From Pseudomonadota bacterium (lineage in GTDB: Bacteria > Pseudomonadota > Gammaproteobacteria > Steroidobacterales > Woeseiaceae), in assembly GCA_022572185.1 (NCBI GenBank), contig JACZWL010000020.1, positions 1 to 50,977 of the forward strand: a DNA stretch of 50,977 bases, in the 5' to 3' direction. The notes under the pieces were generated by a model, which saw only the letters and a list, made by a program, of their open reading frames with translations, did not search any database and was not told the DNA's origin. This document shows, one piece after another, positions 6,258 through 15,581 of this stretch. Positions within the stretch are counted from its first letter, which is position 1, and the number at the start of each line of letters is the position of its first letter. A program made the translations under genes and the position numbers.

Positions 6258-7379
6258 TCAACTTTGTTCGTGCCAAAGCGCCAGCGCCTCGGCCTCTCGC
6301 TCAGGGCTCAGGCCCGCGCGGATGTTCTGTGTACGTTCCTCGGGCAGCGTCTTCCACCAGCTAATCAGGTCGCGTGCCGTCTCTCTGATCGGCCGGTTTC
6401 GGAGGCCTTTGGCGGTGGCCCTGTCGCCGTTCACCAACGAAACACCCGCATATTCACCGGTAGGCGGGGCCCAGATCGGCAAAGAACGATTCTCGCCGAG
6501 TTGCCGCTCCTCGATGAACCCGGCGCTGATCCAGGTCGGCGTCACTTCTGTTGCCGTCACCGCCATGCTATCTGCGAGTAAACCGCCCATCGAGCACGAC
6601 CCCGCCGGCGTCACGGTGTTATAGGTTCCTGTGATGTGCTGCTCCAGAGAATCCACGACAAAGTTTGCGAGGTCCCTGACATCGATTATCTGGATCTTGT
6701 CGTCGGGCGTTCCGGGCCAGAGCATCTCGCCGCCCGTCATTGTTCGAACCGGCCAGTAGCTGAACCTGTCTGTATGGTCACCGGGGCCGCAGACGTACGT
6801 CGGGCGCAGAATGGTCAAGCGGTCCTGGCCAACCTCCGCCATCGCCCGTTGCTCACACAGTGCCTTCATCGGACCGTAAGTCTCTCCGGTCACTTCTTCA
6901 ACCGTCTCGTCAGGCATCGTTGCCAGGGGAGAATCTTCGTGATTCGGTTTTGCAAAGCTCGCGTACGCAGAAATAGACGAAATGAACAAATAGTGTGCAA
7001 CGGCGGACGACAAGAGTCGTGCGGAATCCGCGACATGGCGCGGCACGTAGCCCGAATTATCGACTACCGCATCCCACTTTCCGCCCTTCAACGCATGCAG
7101 CCCGTTATCGCGATCGCCGACAAGCAGTTCGAGATCGGGAAAGAGAGTGTTGTTGGTCTTGCCCCGATTGAACAGGCTGACCACATGTCCGCGCCGTAAC
7201 GCCTCTCGAACCATGTGCGGCCCGATAAATCCCGTCCCGCCGAGAACCAGGATTTTTAAGGCATCGCTTCCTTTTATCGGTTTTTCATCTTCTGCCAGTA
7301 CCCGTGGAACTCCTCCTGCCGCAATCGCTGCAGTGCCGAGCAAACTGGCTTGCAAAAAGCGTCGTCGATCGTTGCTCAT
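6258..7379 (-). CDS. Tat-exported NAD-dependent epimerase/dehydratase-fold protein
   Basis: The 373-residue protein begins MSNDRRRFLQASLLG followed by AAIAAGG and AVLAED-like processing region (VPRVLAED), a twin-arginine signal peptide. The mature part is an extended short-chain dehydrogenase: the Rossmann motif GGTGFIG after KILVLG, a DNSGYVPRH segment, SSISAYASF, and the active-site pair Y-x3-K in GETYGPMKALCEQ. C-terminal sequence LRPTYVCGPGDHTDRF resembles sugar epimerases and chloroplast CSP41-type proteins. A folded NAD enzyme exported by Tat is unusual since NAD is scarce in the periplasm; the cofactor may be bound before export. It is monocistronic and divergent from the cupin gene. 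Confidence 0.85.
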   Translation of the reverse strand: MSNDRRRFLQASLLGTAAIAAGGVPRVLAEDEKPIKGSDALKILVLGGTGFIGPHMVREALRRGHVVSLFNRGKTNNTLFPDLELLVGDRDNGLHALKGGKWDAVVDNSGYVPRHVADSARLLSSAVAHYLFISSISAYASFAKPNHEDSPLATMPDETVEEVTGETYGPMKALCEQRAMAEVGQDRLTILRPTYVCGPGDHTDRFSYWPVRTMTGGEMLWPGTPDDKIQIIDVRDLANFVVDSLEQHITGTYNTVTPAGSCSMGGLLADSMAVTATEVTPTWISAGFIEERQLGENRSLPIWAPPTGEYAGVSLVNGDRATAKGLRNRPIRETARDLISWWKTLPEERTQNIRAGLSPEREAEALALWHEQS

Positions 7380-7513
7380 CTTCTGACTCCGTTAGTACCG
7401 GCGACCGTAGCCCGTGTGTTACCGGGGGAATGCGGCAGCATAGCACTTCATAGCACAGTGAAATTCGGGATAGTATGCACGCTGCAGGTAACGGCTAAAT
7501 TTGAGGAATCACA

Positions 7514-7990
7514 ATGAGCAAATCGCAAAAACGTGCAATCGATCCCCAGGAAATTGAGCCTCGTACCGGCGCCGGTTATCCGGAGCCCTTCAGGCAAAAT
7601 GTCGTATCCAGACGCAAGCGTGTGCTCGGAGATGCCTTCGGCTTAACTCGATATGGCGTTAACCTGGTTGAGTTGCCTCCCGCTGCGTGGTCGTCGCAGA
7701 GGCACTGGCACACGCACGAGGATGAATTTATCTACGTTGTCTCCGGCGAGCTCACGCTGGTCACTGACGACGGTGAGCAATTACTGACGCCGGGCATGGT
7801 CGCAGGCTTCCCGGCTGGCGACCGCAACGGTCATCACCTGATCAACAACGGTGAGGGGGTGGCATGCTATTTGGAGATCGGCGACCGTAACGGCCAGGAC
7901 GAGGTTTTTTATCCGGATATCGATCTGCTATACAAGGTAAACGACAACGGAGATCGGGTATTCAGTAACCGCGATGGCGTGCCGTACTAA
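7514..7990 (+). CDS. Cupin-domain protein
   Basis: The 158-residue protein carries one cupin barrel. Motif 1 is HWHTHEDEFIYVVSGELTL, with the three metal-binding residues H-x-H-x3-E, and motif 2 is PAGDRNGHHLIN with the later histidine. It likely binds a divalent metal. The family includes isomerases, dioxygenases and sugar-binding proteins, so the substrate cannot be named. GAGG lies eight bases before the start ATG. The gene is single and divergent from the Tat epimerase gene. Confidence 0.85.
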   Translation: MSKSQKRAIDPQEIEPRTGAGYPEPFRQNVVSRRKRVLGDAFGLTRYGVNLVELPPAAWSSQRHWHTHEDEFIYVVSGELTLVTDDGEQLLTPGMVAGFPAGDRNGHHLINNGEGVACYLEIGDRNGQDEVFYPDIDLLYKVNDNGDRVFSNRDGVPY

Positions 7991-8088
7991 GTAAACCACT
8001 TTATCGCCCGTCAGGCAGGTGCATGCTCCTGCAATACCTACAGTCCCGCTATCCATGGCGGACGGACAGCTCCTACACGAGGACTATG

Positions 8089-9144
8089 CTAGCGATAGCG
8101 GTCCATCACTTTTTCGAGTGCTTCCTTGCCTGGATTCAGTTCTTCATAGGGGATTTTTGAAAGTGGCGTACTGACGCTACCCGACAGATCGTGCATGTCG
8201 CCGGTTTCCTCGTCGATATATAAGAGCCCCGTGATGATCTCACCGGCATTGACGCTGTTGCGCAGATACGAAAATGCCGCAGCGCGACTGGTCGGATCAT
8301 AATCCTTGTCCACTTTTCGGAATACGATTTTGCTGCCATCGTGCAGCTCGACCGGCATGGCAGAGCCTTCGTCGTACGCGACTTTGATTTCCTCTTCTGG
8401 TGGGACGAAGTCTACGTCGATGACATGGTGATAAAACTGCCGCGTGTGTGCATAGCTCTTCGTCGAACCCTCGTGGTCGTTGAACGTCACGCACGGACTG
8501 ATGATGTCGATCAAAGCAAATCCTTTGTGAGCCAGCGCCCCCTTTATTAGGGGCACGAGCTGTTGCCTGTCGCCCGAAAAGCTTCGCGCAATATAGGTCG
8601 CACCGAGTCCGATTGCCGTGCTGACGGGATCGATCGGCATTTGCTTATTGGGCGCTCCTTTCTTCGCGACGCTGCCAACATCGGCAGACGCCGAGTATTG
8701 GCCTTTGGTGAGTCCGTAGACGCCGTTGTTTTCAATGATGTAGCACATGTTGAGATTGCGGCGAATGACGTGCGCAAACTGCCCCATGCCGATGGACAAT
8801 GAGTCTCCATCACCCGATATGCCTATGTAGGTCAAATCCCGGTTTGCCGCGTTCGCGCCGGTCGTAACAGACGGCATGCGGCCGTGCACCGAATTGAATC
8901 CGTGCGCCTGGCTGATGAAATACGCCGGCGTTTTCGACGAACAGCCGATCCCACTCATTTTCGCCAGCATGTGCGGTTCGAAATCGAGCTCGAATACGGC
9001 CTGAATGATTGCCGCTGTAATGGAATCGTGGCCGCAACCAGCGCAGAGCGTCGATACGGTCCCTTCGTAGTCGCGGACCGTCAGGCCGAATTTGTTCTTG
9101 GGCAGCTTCGGATGAGTAACAATCGGTTTGGGATTATAACTCAT
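8089..9144 (-). CDS. korB: 2-oxoacid:ferredoxin oxidoreductase, beta subunit (KorB-like)
   Basis: The 351-residue thiamine-diphosphate-binding subunit of the 2-oxoacid:ferredoxin oxidoreductase superfamily has the TPP/Mg motif GDGDSLSIG and the downstream YIIENNGVYG. The iron-sulfur ligands are in LCAGCGHD, GIGCSSK and the later SPCVTF, the pattern of beta subunits that carry one [4Fe-4S] cluster and no separate ferredoxin domain. Together with KorA it decarboxylates a 2-oxoacid with CoA, releasing low-potential electrons. The HDP/HEG-type segment NDHEGSTKSY and the partner KorA point to 2-oxoglutarate rather than pyruvate, but the substrate is not certain. It is the last gene of the operon, 34 bases after KorA. 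Confidence 0.92.
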   Translation of the reverse strand: MSYNPKPIVTHPKLPKNKFGLTVRDYEGTVSTLCAGCGHDSITAAIIQAVFELDFEPHMLAKMSGIGCSSKTPAYFISQAHGFNSVHGRMPSVTTGANAANRDLTYIGISGDGDSLSIGMGQFAHVIRRNLNMCYIIENNGVYGLTKGQYSASADVGSVAKKGAPNKQMPIDPVSTAIGLGATYIARSFSGDRQQLVPLIKGALAHKGFALIDIISPCVTFNDHEGSTKSYAHTRQFYHHVIDVDFVPPEEEIKVAYDEGSAMPVELHDGSKIVFRKVDKDYDPTSRAAAFSYLRNSVNAGEIITGLLYIDEETGDMHDLSGSVSTPLSKIPYEELNPGKEALEKVMDRYR

Positions 9145-9178
9145 ATCTGTTTCTCTTTAGCTCAGACTTGCCGCACGT

Positions 9179-10981
9179 TCAGGCAGCGCGGCCTTTCGCA
9201 AACTGTTCCTCTACCCTGTCGATCACAAATTCCGCATTGATGGGCATGCCATCGTAATGCAGCATCGGAACAAGTTTCATGGGATCGGCGTCCGCGTCGA
9301 GAATCAGGAGTGAGCGCAACTGCGCGTCCCGGTTTTGTTCGACCACATAGACTCGTTCATGCTTATCGATAAAGTCCTTGACGTCATCGTTGAACGGGAA
9401 TGCTTTCACGCGGCAGTAGTTCAAACCGATATTTTTTTCTTTCAATCCATGCAGTGCTTCTTTGACTGCTCCATCACAACTACCGACCGACAGGATTGCC
9501 GTGTTATGGAACTTCGAGTACTCGATCTCCGGAGCCGGTACCATACTGCGCGAAGTTTCCCACTTCACGAGGAGCCGATCGACGACCTCCTGATACTCTG
9601 CGGGGTCCTCCGTGTAGTCGCCGTCTTTGTTATGCCCCGACCCCCGTGTGAAATACGAACCTTTCGGACTCTCGCCAGGCAGGGTCCGATATGGGATACC
9701 ATCCCCATCCTTATCCAGGTACCGCTGGAACCTCTCCATCGATTCAAGGTCTTCAGCGGTAAGCACCTTGCCCCTGTCCGGCTGATAGTCCACGTCCCAC
9801 TTCAAGTCCGGGCACATCCAGTCATTCATGCCGATATCGAGATCGGACAGCACCATTACCGGCGTCTGCAGCCTGTCGGCAAGATCGAACGCCGTAACGG
9901 CCATATAGAAGCATTCTTCCGGGTTTGCCGGGAACAACAACACATGCTTCGTATCGCCGTGTGATGCATACGCGCACAGCAGAAAATCGCATTGTTGTGT
10001 GCGCGTCGGCATGCCGGTTGACGGCCCGGTACGTTGAACGTCGAAGATGACTGCCGGTAATTCCGCGTAGTAGGCATAGCCGATGAATTCAGTCATCAAC
10101 GATATGCCAGGACCGCTCGTCGGCGTGAATGCCCGTGCCCCGTTCCAGGTAGCGCCGAGAACAACGCCAATGGCCGCCAGCTCATCTTCCGCCTGCACGA
10201 TCAAGAACTTCTTGCCGCCCGTCTCAGGATCCATTCGGTACTGCTTGCAAAAAGATTTGTAGGCATCCATCAACGACGTTGAAGGCGTAATCGGGTACCA
10301 CGCGCCGACTGTTGCACCCGCATATACGCAACCCAGTCCTGCAGCAGTGTTGCCATCGATAATGATATGATCTCTCGTTTTGTCCATCGGTTCAATCGTT
10401 ACCGGCAGCGGACATGAAAAATGCTCTTTCGTGGAATCGTAGCCGAGGCGAATTGCGTCAAGGTTGGACGCGACCATGTGTTTCTTGGATGCGAATGTCT
10501 CTTCAATGAGTTTCGTAATGATGCCGAGATCGATTTCGAGCAACGCTGCGAGTGCTCCGACGTATGCGATGTTCTTCATCAGCATCCGCGCCCGCACTCC
10601 GTCGAAGTGCTCGTTGCACATCTTCGACAGCGGAATCCCAAGAACAGTAATATCTTTTCTGTCGAGCAGGCGGCTGCGTGGCCACGTCGAGTCATAGACC
10701 AGCCAGCCTCCCGAAGCGACCTCATTCATGTCCTTCGAGTAAGTCTGCGCGTTCATCGCAACCATGATGTCGATGCGATTGGACCGCGCCTGAAAACCGT
10801 CTTTGGTCACGCGAATCTCAAACCAGGTCGGCAGGCCCTGGATATTCGATGGGAAGTAGTTCTTGCTGACGACGGGCACGCCCATCCTGAAGATGGCCTT
10901 CATCAACAGACCATTGGCGCTGGCTGACCCGGTGCCGTTGACCGTAGCAATCTTTATGACAACATCGTTGATCCTGGACAC
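9179..10981 (-). CDS. korA: 2-oxoacid:ferredoxin oxidoreductase, fused gamma-alpha subunit (KorA-like)
   Basis: The 600-residue protein fuses the gamma domain (about residues 1-190, VVIKIATVNGTGSASANGLL) to the alpha domain (about 210-600). The alpha domain shows the hallmark WYPITPSTSLMDAY, the EDELAAIGVVLGATWNGARAFTPTSGPG segment and QRTGPSTGMPTRTQQ, which contacts substrate and CoA. This gamma-alpha fusion is typical of two-subunit enzymes that act with a beta subunit like the gene at 8089-9144. The start is GTG at 10981, preceded by GAGGT at nine-base spacing. It follows the GltD-like gene by 98 bases. Acts in the cytoplasm in oxidative decarboxylation or its reductive reverse. Confidence 0.92.
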   Translation of the reverse strand: MSRINDVVIKIATVNGTGSASANGLLMKAIFRMGVPVVSKNYFPSNIQGLPTWFEIRVTKDGFQARSNRIDIMVAMNAQTYSKDMNEVASGGWLVYDSTWPRSRLLDRKDITVLGIPLSKMCNEHFDGVRARMLMKNIAYVGALAALLEIDLGIITKLIEETFASKKHMVASNLDAIRLGYDSTKEHFSCPLPVTIEPMDKTRDHIIIDGNTAAGLGCVYAGATVGAWYPITPSTSLMDAYKSFCKQYRMDPETGGKKFLIVQAEDELAAIGVVLGATWNGARAFTPTSGPGISLMTEFIGYAYYAELPAVIFDVQRTGPSTGMPTRTQQCDFLLCAYASHGDTKHVLLFPANPEECFYMAVTAFDLADRLQTPVMVLSDLDIGMNDWMCPDLKWDVDYQPDRGKVLTAEDLESMERFQRYLDKDGDGIPYRTLPGESPKGSYFTRGSGHNKDGDYTEDPAEYQEVVDRLLVKWETSRSMVPAPEIEYSKFHNTAILSVGSCDGAVKEALHGLKEKNIGLNYCRVKAFPFNDDVKDFIDKHERVYVVEQNRDAQLRSLLILDADADPMKLVPMLHYDGMPINAEFVIDRVEEQFAKGRAA

Positions 10982-11079
10982 GATCGTTCTACCTCAGGCC
11001 TTTCGGCCCGTCTCACTCCTTATAACTATAGACAGTTTCGGGCTGGTTTATTCTTACTCTTATTGCTGCTCAAAAACCG

Positions 11080-12894
11080 TTAACCCGCAGACACTTTCAC
11101 TGCTGGCGCCTGGGGTGCTGCCTCATCCCCGGCGTAGCGAAGCAAAATGGTCGACTTCTGCATGTCCCAGGCACCGGTCGGACACCGTTCGGCGCAAAGG
11201 CTGCAATGTACACAAAGATCCTCGTCCTTGACCATGACCCGGCCGGTCTGAGGCAGATCTTCGGACACGAACAGGTCCTGCTCACGGTTTTCGGCCGGGG
11301 CCGATAGCCTGGTTCTAAGATCGTCTTCTTCGCCGTTGGCAGTCATCGTCAAACAATCTACCGGGCAAACATCGATGCAGGCATCGCACTCGATGCAGAG
11401 CTTGGCCGTAAAAACGGTCTGAATGTCACAGTTAAGGCACCGTTCCACTTCCTCGATCGTTTGCTCAAGGGTAAATCCAAGCTCGACTTCTATGTCGAGT
11501 TTCTTGAAGCGCTCTTTCAAATCCACGTGCGGCATCAGGCGTCTCGCGGCCGGATTATAGTCATTGGAGAAACTCCATTCGCGCATGCCCATCTTCTGGG
11601 TGATCAGATTCATGCCGCTCGGCAGCCTGTCGTTAATGTCTTCCTGATGCACGTACTTGTGAATCGAGATTGCGGCCTCGTGACCGTGTGCGACGGCCCA
11701 GATAATATTCTTTGGACCAAAGGCAGAATCACCGCCGAAGAACACGCCCTCTCGCGAACACATCATCGTGGCCTCGTCGACGACCGGGCAATCCCACTCA
11801 TTGAAATCGATGCCAATATCCTTCTCGATCCACGGAAACGCGTTGTCCTGACCGATCGCGAGAATGACGTCGTCGCAAGCAATCATGACTTCCCCGACGG
11901 CGGTACCCCGGTCGATATTGCCCTCGTCATCGATCTTGTATTCCATCTGATCGAAATTCATTCCGACAAGTTTGCCGTCCTCGACGACAAACTCCTTCGG
12001 TGAATGATTGATCAGAATCTCCACCTGCTCTTCTTCCGCATCTTCGAGTTCCCAGTCAGATGACTTGAAGAACGCTCTCGGCTTCCTTGCCATTACCTTG
12101 ACGTCTTTAGCACTGAGGCGCAGTGACGTACGACAGCAGTCCATCGCCGTATTACCGACACCGATGATCAACACTCTCTCGCCAATGGAATCGATGTGTT
12201 CAAACGCAACCGATTCGAGCCAGTCGATACCGATATAAATGTTCTTCGTGTCGTAACGCCCGGGTAGTTCGAGTTCCTTGCCTCGCGGCGCCCCGGTACC
12301 AACGAACACCGCATCGAATCCGCCGTTGTCGAGCAGGTCCTTCATGCTCTCAATCCGGTGATTGAATTTGATCTCTGCTCCCATATCGAGGATGTAATTG
12401 ATCTCTTCGTCAAGCACTTTTGGCGGCAGACGAAACTGCGGGATGTTGGTTCGCATCAGTCCGCCAGTGGTGTCGAGCGCCTCGAAAATCGTTATTTCGT
12501 AACCAAGCGGCAGCAAATCGTTCGCAACTGTCAGTGAAGCGCAACCTGCGCCGATCAAGGCGATCTTTTTGCCATTCTTGTTCTCCGGTGCTTTCGGTAG
12601 ACGGTCAGTGATGTCGTCACGATGGTCGGCCGCAACTCGTTTCAATCTGCAGATTGCGACCGGCTTGTCTTCAATCCGGCCACGGCGACAGGCGGGTTCG
12701 CAGGGACGATCACAGACACGGCCAAGGATGCCCGGAAACACGTTTGATTCCCTGTTCAGCATGTAAGCATCGCTGAACAGGCCCTGGGCGATAAGCCGTA
12801 TGTACGCAGGAACGTCGGTATGAGCGGGGCACGCCCACTGGCAATCAACGACTTTGTGAAAGTAGTCGGGCTTAGAAGTATCTGTTGGCTTCAT
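11080..12894 (-). CDS. GltD-like FAD/iron-sulfur oxidoreductase of the Kor operon
   Basis: The 604-residue protein has three parts: an N-terminal GltD-type iron-sulfur segment with cysteines in DCQWACPAH and RVCDRPCEPACRRG; a two-dinucleotide-fold flavoprotein core (GAGCASLTVANDL for FAD at about 115, IGVGNTAMDC for NAD(P) at about 245, then FFGGDSAFGPKNI); and a C-terminal pair of [4Fe-4S] motifs, CIECDACIDVCPVDC and CVHCSLCAERCPTGAW. Such proteins pass electrons between ferredoxin and NAD(P)H. As first gene of the operon with KorA and KorB it is most likely the electron acceptor that turns the pair into a 2-oxoacid:NAD(P) oxidoreductase, as I recall for the KorABC enzyme of Thauera. No separate ferredoxin gene is present. 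Confidence 0.88.
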   Translation of the reverse strand: MKPTDTSKPDYFHKVVDCQWACPAHTDVPAYIRLIAQGLFSDAYMLNRESNVFPGILGRVCDRPCEPACRRGRIEDKPVAICRLKRVAADHRDDITDRLPKAPENKNGKKIALIGAGCASLTVANDLLPLGYEITIFEALDTTGGLMRTNIPQFRLPPKVLDEEINYILDMGAEIKFNHRIESMKDLLDNGGFDAVFVGTGAPRGKELELPGRYDTKNIYIGIDWLESVAFEHIDSIGERVLIIGVGNTAMDCCRTSLRLSAKDVKVMARKPRAFFKSSDWELEDAEEEQVEILINHSPKEFVVEDGKLVGMNFDQMEYKIDDEGNIDRGTAVGEVMIACDDVILAIGQDNAFPWIEKDIGIDFNEWDCPVVDEATMMCSREGVFFGGDSAFGPKNIIWAVAHGHEAAISIHKYVHQEDINDRLPSGMNLITQKMGMREWSFSNDYNPAARRLMPHVDLKERFKKLDIEVELGFTLEQTIEEVERCLNCDIQTVFTAKLCIECDACIDVCPVDCLTMTANGEEDDLRTRLSAPAENREQDLFVSEDLPQTGRVMVKDEDLCVHCSLCAERCPTGAWDMQKSTILLRYAGDEAAPQAPAVKVSAG

Positions 12895-13055
12895 TTACAT
12901 GCCGCGCCGGATTGCTGCCAATCTCAAAGCACTGACTTTATTGGGCACAAGCATAGCTGGATCGTCTGGAAAGTAAACAGATTTGAGCACGTTTTCCTAT
13001 GCTTACGCGATCATCCGAGATTCGGCTAAACTTGATGGCAGCCACGTTGAGAGCG

Positions 13056-13122
13056 GTGGTGCCGATGTTCGGTTTCTTCGGTTATCAGTCTGCTAACCGA
13101 AGAAACCGAACATCGGCACCAC
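13056..13122. repeat. Perfect 29-bp inverted repeat
   Basis: The two 29-base arms (13056-13084 and 13094-13122) are perfect reverse complements around a nine-base loop TCAGTCTGC. The outer ends read GTGGTGCCGATGTTC. It starts eight bases beyond the pyrC stop codon and lies in the 235-base spacer before the Kor operon. No U-run follows on either strand, so it is not a standard terminator; a REP-like palindrome is likelier. The rest of the spacer shows nothing else I can name. Confidence 0.9.
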
Positions 13123-13129
13123 TTTCCTA

Positions 13130-14470
13130 TCAGCGACCCCGATCAAACTGCAGCCGCTGCCCGACGATACCGCCGCTCAACTCACCGTTCTGATAGATGA
13201 TGTGTCCGTTGACGATCGTCGTATCGATACTCGAACTAAAGCTTACGCCATCGAACGGCGACCAGTGACATTTACATAACAGGTTCGCCGAACTGACGGT
13301 GTATGGCGTCTTGTTATCGATCAGGACGAGATCGGCGAAGTAGCCTTCGCGCACATACCCGCGGTCGACAACGCCGTAAATATCTGCAACCGCGTGACTC
13401 GTCTTATCAACCAGTAACTCCGGACTGATTAGACCGTCTTTAGCCAGCTCAAAAAGCGCCAGCAATGCATGTTGCACGAGCGGCAATCCCGCCGGTGCTT
13501 TGAAATACGTCCGTTGCTTTTCCCCGACAAGATGCGGTGCGTGATCGGTCGCAATAATATCGAGGCGGCCCTCGTTCAATGCGGCGATGAGCGCCGCCTT
13601 GTCCTCCGCTGTTTTTATGGCCGGGTTGCACTTGATCTTTGCGCCGAGGTCTTCGTAACGGCTCTCATCGAACCACAGGTAATGCACACAGACTTCCGCC
13701 GTAATCCGTTTGTCGTTCCGGTCTGCTTTGGAGAACAGACTCATTTCGATTGCAGTAGTCAGGTGAAGCACGTGAAGCCGCGTATCGTGACGGCGGGCCA
13801 GATCGACCGCGAGACTTGACGACACGAGGCAGGCATTGGCCGAACGAATGTTCGGATGTTCGGACATCGGCACCCGGTCACCGTACCTGGCCTTCGCGTG
13901 CGCTTCATTATCCCAGATTGTCGGTGAATGCTCGCAATGAGTTACAACCAGCACCGGCGCATGTTCGAATAGTCGCTCCAGCGCCTGTCCGTCGTCGATC
14001 AGCATGTCTCCCGTCGAGGCACCCATGAATGCCTTGATACCACAGGCCTCGTTAAGCTGCAGCGCCTTGATCTCGTCGATGTTTCGGTTTGTCGCGCCGA
14101 GATAAAACGCGTAATTCCCGCTGCACCGACGTTCCGCGAGTTTGTACTTGTCGGCAAGCACCGCTCGCGTAGTTGTCTGCGGATTGACGTTCGGCATGTC
14201 CATGAAGCTCGTGATGCCGCCTGCGACAGCAGCGGCCGACTCGGTCGCCAGATTGCCTTTGTTCGTCATTCCAGGTTCGCGGAAATGAACCTGGTCGTCG
14301 ATCATGCCGGGAATCAGGTACTTGCCATTGGCATCCAGAACCTGGACATCTTCACCGGGCGTGATGCTCGCCGCGATTTTCTCGATGCGCTCGCCTTTGA
14401 CGAGAACGTCTGTATCGTGAATCTCGCCTTCGTTTATGAGACGAGCATTGGTAATGAGTAGTTTGTGCAA
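13130..14470 (-). CDS. pyrC: Dihydroorotase
   Basis: Third step of pyrimidine synthesis: reversible cyclisation of carbamoyl-aspartate to dihydroorotate, cytoplasmic zinc enzyme. The 446-residue amidohydrolase shows H62-x-R64 in DDQVHFREPG, the lysine K146 in GIKAFMGAST, zinc-type histidines H178 and H236 (VTHCEH, HVLHLTTA), and the catalytic aspartate D309 in ATDHAPH. The length and motifs are those of the long class-I type often seen in Bacteroidetes and some proteobacteria, not the 340-residue E. coli type. Possible allantoinase was considered, but the HFREPG and APHLVGEK context favours dihydroorotase. The gene starts nine bases after the proline iminopeptidase stop, so the two form an operon. 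Confidence 0.9.
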   Translation of the reverse strand: MHKLLITNARLINEGEIHDTDVLVKGERIEKIAASITPGEDVQVLDANGKYLIPGMIDDQVHFREPGMTNKGNLATESAAAVAGGITSFMDMPNVNPQTTTRAVLADKYKLAERRCSGNYAFYLGATNRNIDEIKALQLNEACGIKAFMGASTGDMLIDDGQALERLFEHAPVLVVTHCEHSPTIWDNEAHAKARYGDRVPMSEHPNIRSANACLVSSSLAVDLARRHDTRLHVLHLTTAIEMSLFSKADRNDKRITAEVCVHYLWFDESRYEDLGAKIKCNPAIKTAEDKAALIAALNEGRLDIIATDHAPHLVGEKQRTYFKAPAGLPLVQHALLALFELAKDGLISPELLVDKTSHAVADIYGVVDRGYVREGYFADLVLIDNKTPYTVSSANLLCKCHWSPFDGVSFSSSIDTTIVNGHIIYQNGELSGGIVGQRLQFDRGR

Positions 14471-14478
14471 GAGATTCC

Positions 14479-15510
<1,032 letters not shown>

Positions 15511-15581
15511 TCACCGAGTCATTAATCAGCGCAGACTACTGTTAGACTCCCGCGACCAGGAAACGACCGGTAGGCCTTTAG

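Noticed and set aside
13056-13122. Terminator of pyrC
   Set aside because: The palindrome has no U-run on either strand; a REP-like element is more likely, although it could still slow transcription.
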